Shown here piece by piece: positions 15,537-17,307 of a DNA stretch of 17,307 bases. Each line of letters opens with the position of its first letter. Within the stretch, counting starts at the first letter, position 1. Under the pieces are notes generated by a model. That model searched no databases, was not told the DNA's origin, and saw only the letters and a list, made by a program, of their open reading frames with translations. A program made the translations under genes and the position numbers. Source of the stretch: Treponema sp. (GTDB lineage: Bacteria; Spirochaetota; Spirochaetia; Treponematales; Breznakiellaceae); NCBI GenBank assembly GCA_031288005.1, contig JAITSE010000002.1, forward strand, positions 1 through 17,307, read 5' to 3'.

Positions 15537-15673
15537 CCCGCGCAAGCGGGTTCTTGGGTATTAAACCCTCAATACGAATAAATTTTTTAACAGCAAAGTC
15601 GAAAAAGTATCAAAGAAGTTTTCATTCAAAACCTTCTTCGACTGCGGACCGCGGTTCATAGAACCGAAAGTCC
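15537..15673. repeat. Structured spacer with several inverted repeats
   Basis: CCCGC-GCAA-GCGGG 15537-15550. AGTCGAA 15597-15603 pairs with TTCGACT 15637-15643 and alternatively encloses AAGAAGTTTT 15613-15622 against 15628-15638 (one bulge). CGGTTC-ATA-GAACCG 15652-15666 is extended by GGAC 15646-15649 with GTCC 15670-15673. The middle hairpin is followed on the minus strand by TTTTTCG and could act as a second weak terminator. None carries the GSAGTTT edge of the left-hand repeats. Confidence 0.55.
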
Positions 15674-15707
15674 GATGCGGTAAATATCCCTTCACTGCGA
15701 ATAATGC

Positions 15708-15753
15708 AAAAAGCCCGCCGCTCTCAAGGGGAAACCCCGTGAGAACGGCGGGC
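15708..15753 (-). terminator. Intrinsic terminator of the InlB-repeat gene
   Basis: On the minus strand GCCCGCCG (15753-15746) pairs with CGGCGGGC (15720-15713). An inner CTCACGGGG/CCCCTTGAG stem lies within, and TTTTT follows. It sits 34 bases past the stop at 15787. Confidence 0.88.
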
Positions 15754-15786
15754 ATTGCTGGCCAAGCGAGGGGGCGCAGGACCCCT

Positions 15787-17307
15787 TTACTTCGTTGTCG
15801 TCCTGCGCGTCCAGGCGTTCCCAGTGGACGGGATTATTTTATACCCACCAGCGCTGAGTTCTACAACTCCGCTGGCGCCATTGGAGGCGTTGAGGCTGCC
15901 GCCGCGGAACGTCACGTCGAGGAATGACGGACCCCAGCCAAAGGACTGGAATCTATGCCCGACGACCCCCGGACCGGTTTCTATGCTGCCATCATGCGGC
16001 GAGTAGTCTAAAGGATAACCCCAGTTCCTCGCGAAGGTGACACATTTTATCGCATAGCTCTTCCAATGGGAAATGTTCTCTTTGGTTTTCCAACTGTCAT
16101 AACTATCACTGTCAGGCTGCCAGGGTATTTCATTGACGTACGCATATCCCTGTTTACGGGAGTCCCACAGGCTAATTCCCGGCGAAGATGGAGTATAGAG
16201 TTTGTTTTCCCCTTCAAAAAACTCTATAGACGCGTCTATTTCGTGGTCGTTCAAAAGATCCGAGCCCAGCGTACTCTTGTAAAAGTCTCCCTCCCAGGAA
16301 TTATCTTTCCAAAAAGTATGGTAAGGTCCTATGTCCAGGGGGCTGCGGGAGTTCTCTCCCTGAACAGACGGTATTTCTATCTCTGCGTTCACGAATATAA
16401 TCCGTATCTGATGGGCGTTATAGATCTGCCCGAGCAGCACAGGCTTCGGTATAACCTGTCCCGAGACATAGCCGGAAGTAGGTCCCGTTAGGAGGTCCGG
16501 AAAAATCAATGGCCAATCGGCCCACAATGCATTTTGCCATTGATTATGAGCATAGGCGCCGCTGGGGCTGTAGCCTGGCACATCGGCCCAGTTGTTCAAG
16601 CTCCTCCCAGGCAATACGCGGATCCGGTTTACCGTGGTGCGGCCTGTTACGTATACAGTCGAATCCGTTTTTGATTTATAGTCCTGGCCGGCGAAGATAA
16701 CGAATTCATTCCGCTCCGGGAAGAACTGCCACAAGAGAGCGTTCGCGGTATTGTGTCCCGATTTTCTTGCAGGCGAGTCCGCCAACTCTATGGTCTGCTC
16801 CTTAGGCAGCCAGCGGGCGTAGAGCGTTACCTCCGCTCCGGGGCGACTTGCCAGGTCTGGCACGCCTCTCCCGGCCCAGTAAAGCGTACCCGCGCCGTCG
16901 CCAGAAGAGGTTGTCCACCCGGCAAAGACATAGTCGGACCGGGTAAAGCCGTTTGAAGCTAGGACATTCGATCCGCCCATGACATGAACGCTTTGATCGA
17001 CAGAGCCGCTCCCGCCATTGGGGTAGTATGTTACTTTGTAGGTGGGCGTCCACTTGGCCCAGAAGCTCTTATTCCCCGTACTCTTCTGGGGTATCGAAGT
17101 AACCGCTCTTCCGCTGAACTTCTCATTGTCAAACCAGCCGCCAAAGTAATAATCCGCCCGGGATGGAGCGGCCAGGGTAATGTTGGCGGTTTCAATAGTG
17201 TATGCGGCAGGGTTTCCCGCAGCGTTGCTCCCTCCGTTCAGGTTGTAGCTAATCGCGTAAGAAACAGGCTCCCACTTGGCCCAAAAGGTTTTATCCCCGG
17301 TGCTGCC
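15787..17307 (-). CDS. Secreted protein with InlB B-type (Listeria-Bacteroides) repeats, 5' end off the window
   Basis: The frame stays open from the window edge, so Met at 16980 is internal and the gene begins outside. The upstream part shows the end of one repeat (17307-17272, ending TFWAKW). A full repeat of about 70 residues follows (17259-17050, YAISYNLNGGSN to FWAKW), then another (17040-16810, YKVTYYPNGGSG to LYARW). These are typical InlB B-repeats, which form small beta domains that space out surface-protein domains. The last 270 or so residues are a separate Trp/Tyr-rich region (for example YHTFWKDNSWEGDF) that I do not recognise; it includes only one Cys. Adjacent repeats are also similar at DNA level (CCACTTGGCCCARAAG), suggesting recent duplication. 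A strong terminator follows. Probably surface-located adhesin or carbohydrate-interacting protein, by context only. Confidence 0.85.
   Translation of the reverse strand, partial: GSTGDKTFWAKWEPVSYAISYNLNGGSNAAGNPAAYTIETANITLAAPSRADYYFGGWFDNEKFSGRAVTSIPQKSTGNKSFWAKWTPTYKVTYYPNGGSGSVDQSVHVMGGSNVLASNGFTRSDYVFAGWTTSSGDGAGTLYWAGRGVPDLASRPGAEVTLYARWLPKEQTIELADSPARKSGHNTANALLWQFFPERNEFVIFAGQDYKSKTDSTVYVTGRTTVNRIRVLPGRSLNNWADVPGYSPSGAYAHNQWQNALWADWPLIFPDLLTGPTSGYVSGQVIPKPVLLGQIYNAHQIRIIFVNAEIEIPSVQGENSRSPLDIGPYHTFWKDNSWEGDFYKSTLGSDLLNDHEIDASIEFFEGENKLYTPSSPGISLWDSRKQGYAYVNEIPWQPDSDSYDSWKTKENISHWKSYAIKCVTFARNWGYPLDYSPHDGSIETGPGVVGHRFQSFGWGPSFLDVTFRGGSLNASNGASGVVELSAGGYKIIPSTGNAWTRRTTTK

Overview
The window looks like a spirochaete chromosome, most likely a termite-gut-type Treponema. 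This is inferred from the gene families recalled below, not from a search. It carries a core block of housekeeping genes between two accessory regions: a repeat-laden left region (about 1-4650) and a surface/secreted-protein right end (about 14497-17307).

Left region, + strand. A suspect poly-C run (27-107) precedes a 5'-truncated surface/lipoprotein-like gene (to 1212). Next is a broken gene of the HU-like/DUF4469 family (1287-2064), then a complete paralogue of the first gene (2287-3606) with a strong terminator. A palindrome-rich stretch (3670-4650) follows, containing a decayed REP-associated tyrosine transposase (RAYT/TnpA_REP) in two pieces (3941-4078 and 4147-4320). Short palindromes fill the gaps between these genes and also lie inside three of them. 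In the DUF4469 gene and the RAYT remnant they replace the gene interior. In the lipoprotein gene they form an in-frame block inside the signal peptide. Many follow a modular plan: a stem whose outer edge is G(G/C)AGTTT with a variable inner part, followed within about 2-7 bases by a perfect small-loop hairpin. This resembles a REP/BIME system with its RAYT and is the most interesting feature of the window.

Core block. A HAD-family nucleotidase-like gene (-, 4652-5281) is divergent from a + strand run: corA (Mg/Co transport), a full-length Sua5-type threonylcarbamoyl-AMP synthase (tRNA t6A) and an HrpA-like DEAH helicase. Convergent to these is a compact - strand operon read in the order ctp (S41 processing protease), rsmE (16S rRNA methyltransferase), a WecG/TagA-like glycosyltransferase with an eroded active site, and hemW (radical-SAM haem chaperone). 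A TTGACA/TATAAT pair lies just upstream of ctp.

Right end, - strand. A large secreted protein with InlB-type (Listeria-Bacteroides) repeats runs off the window. It is followed by a strong intrinsic terminator, a structured spacer, and a lipoprotein with a PKD/Ig-like domain.
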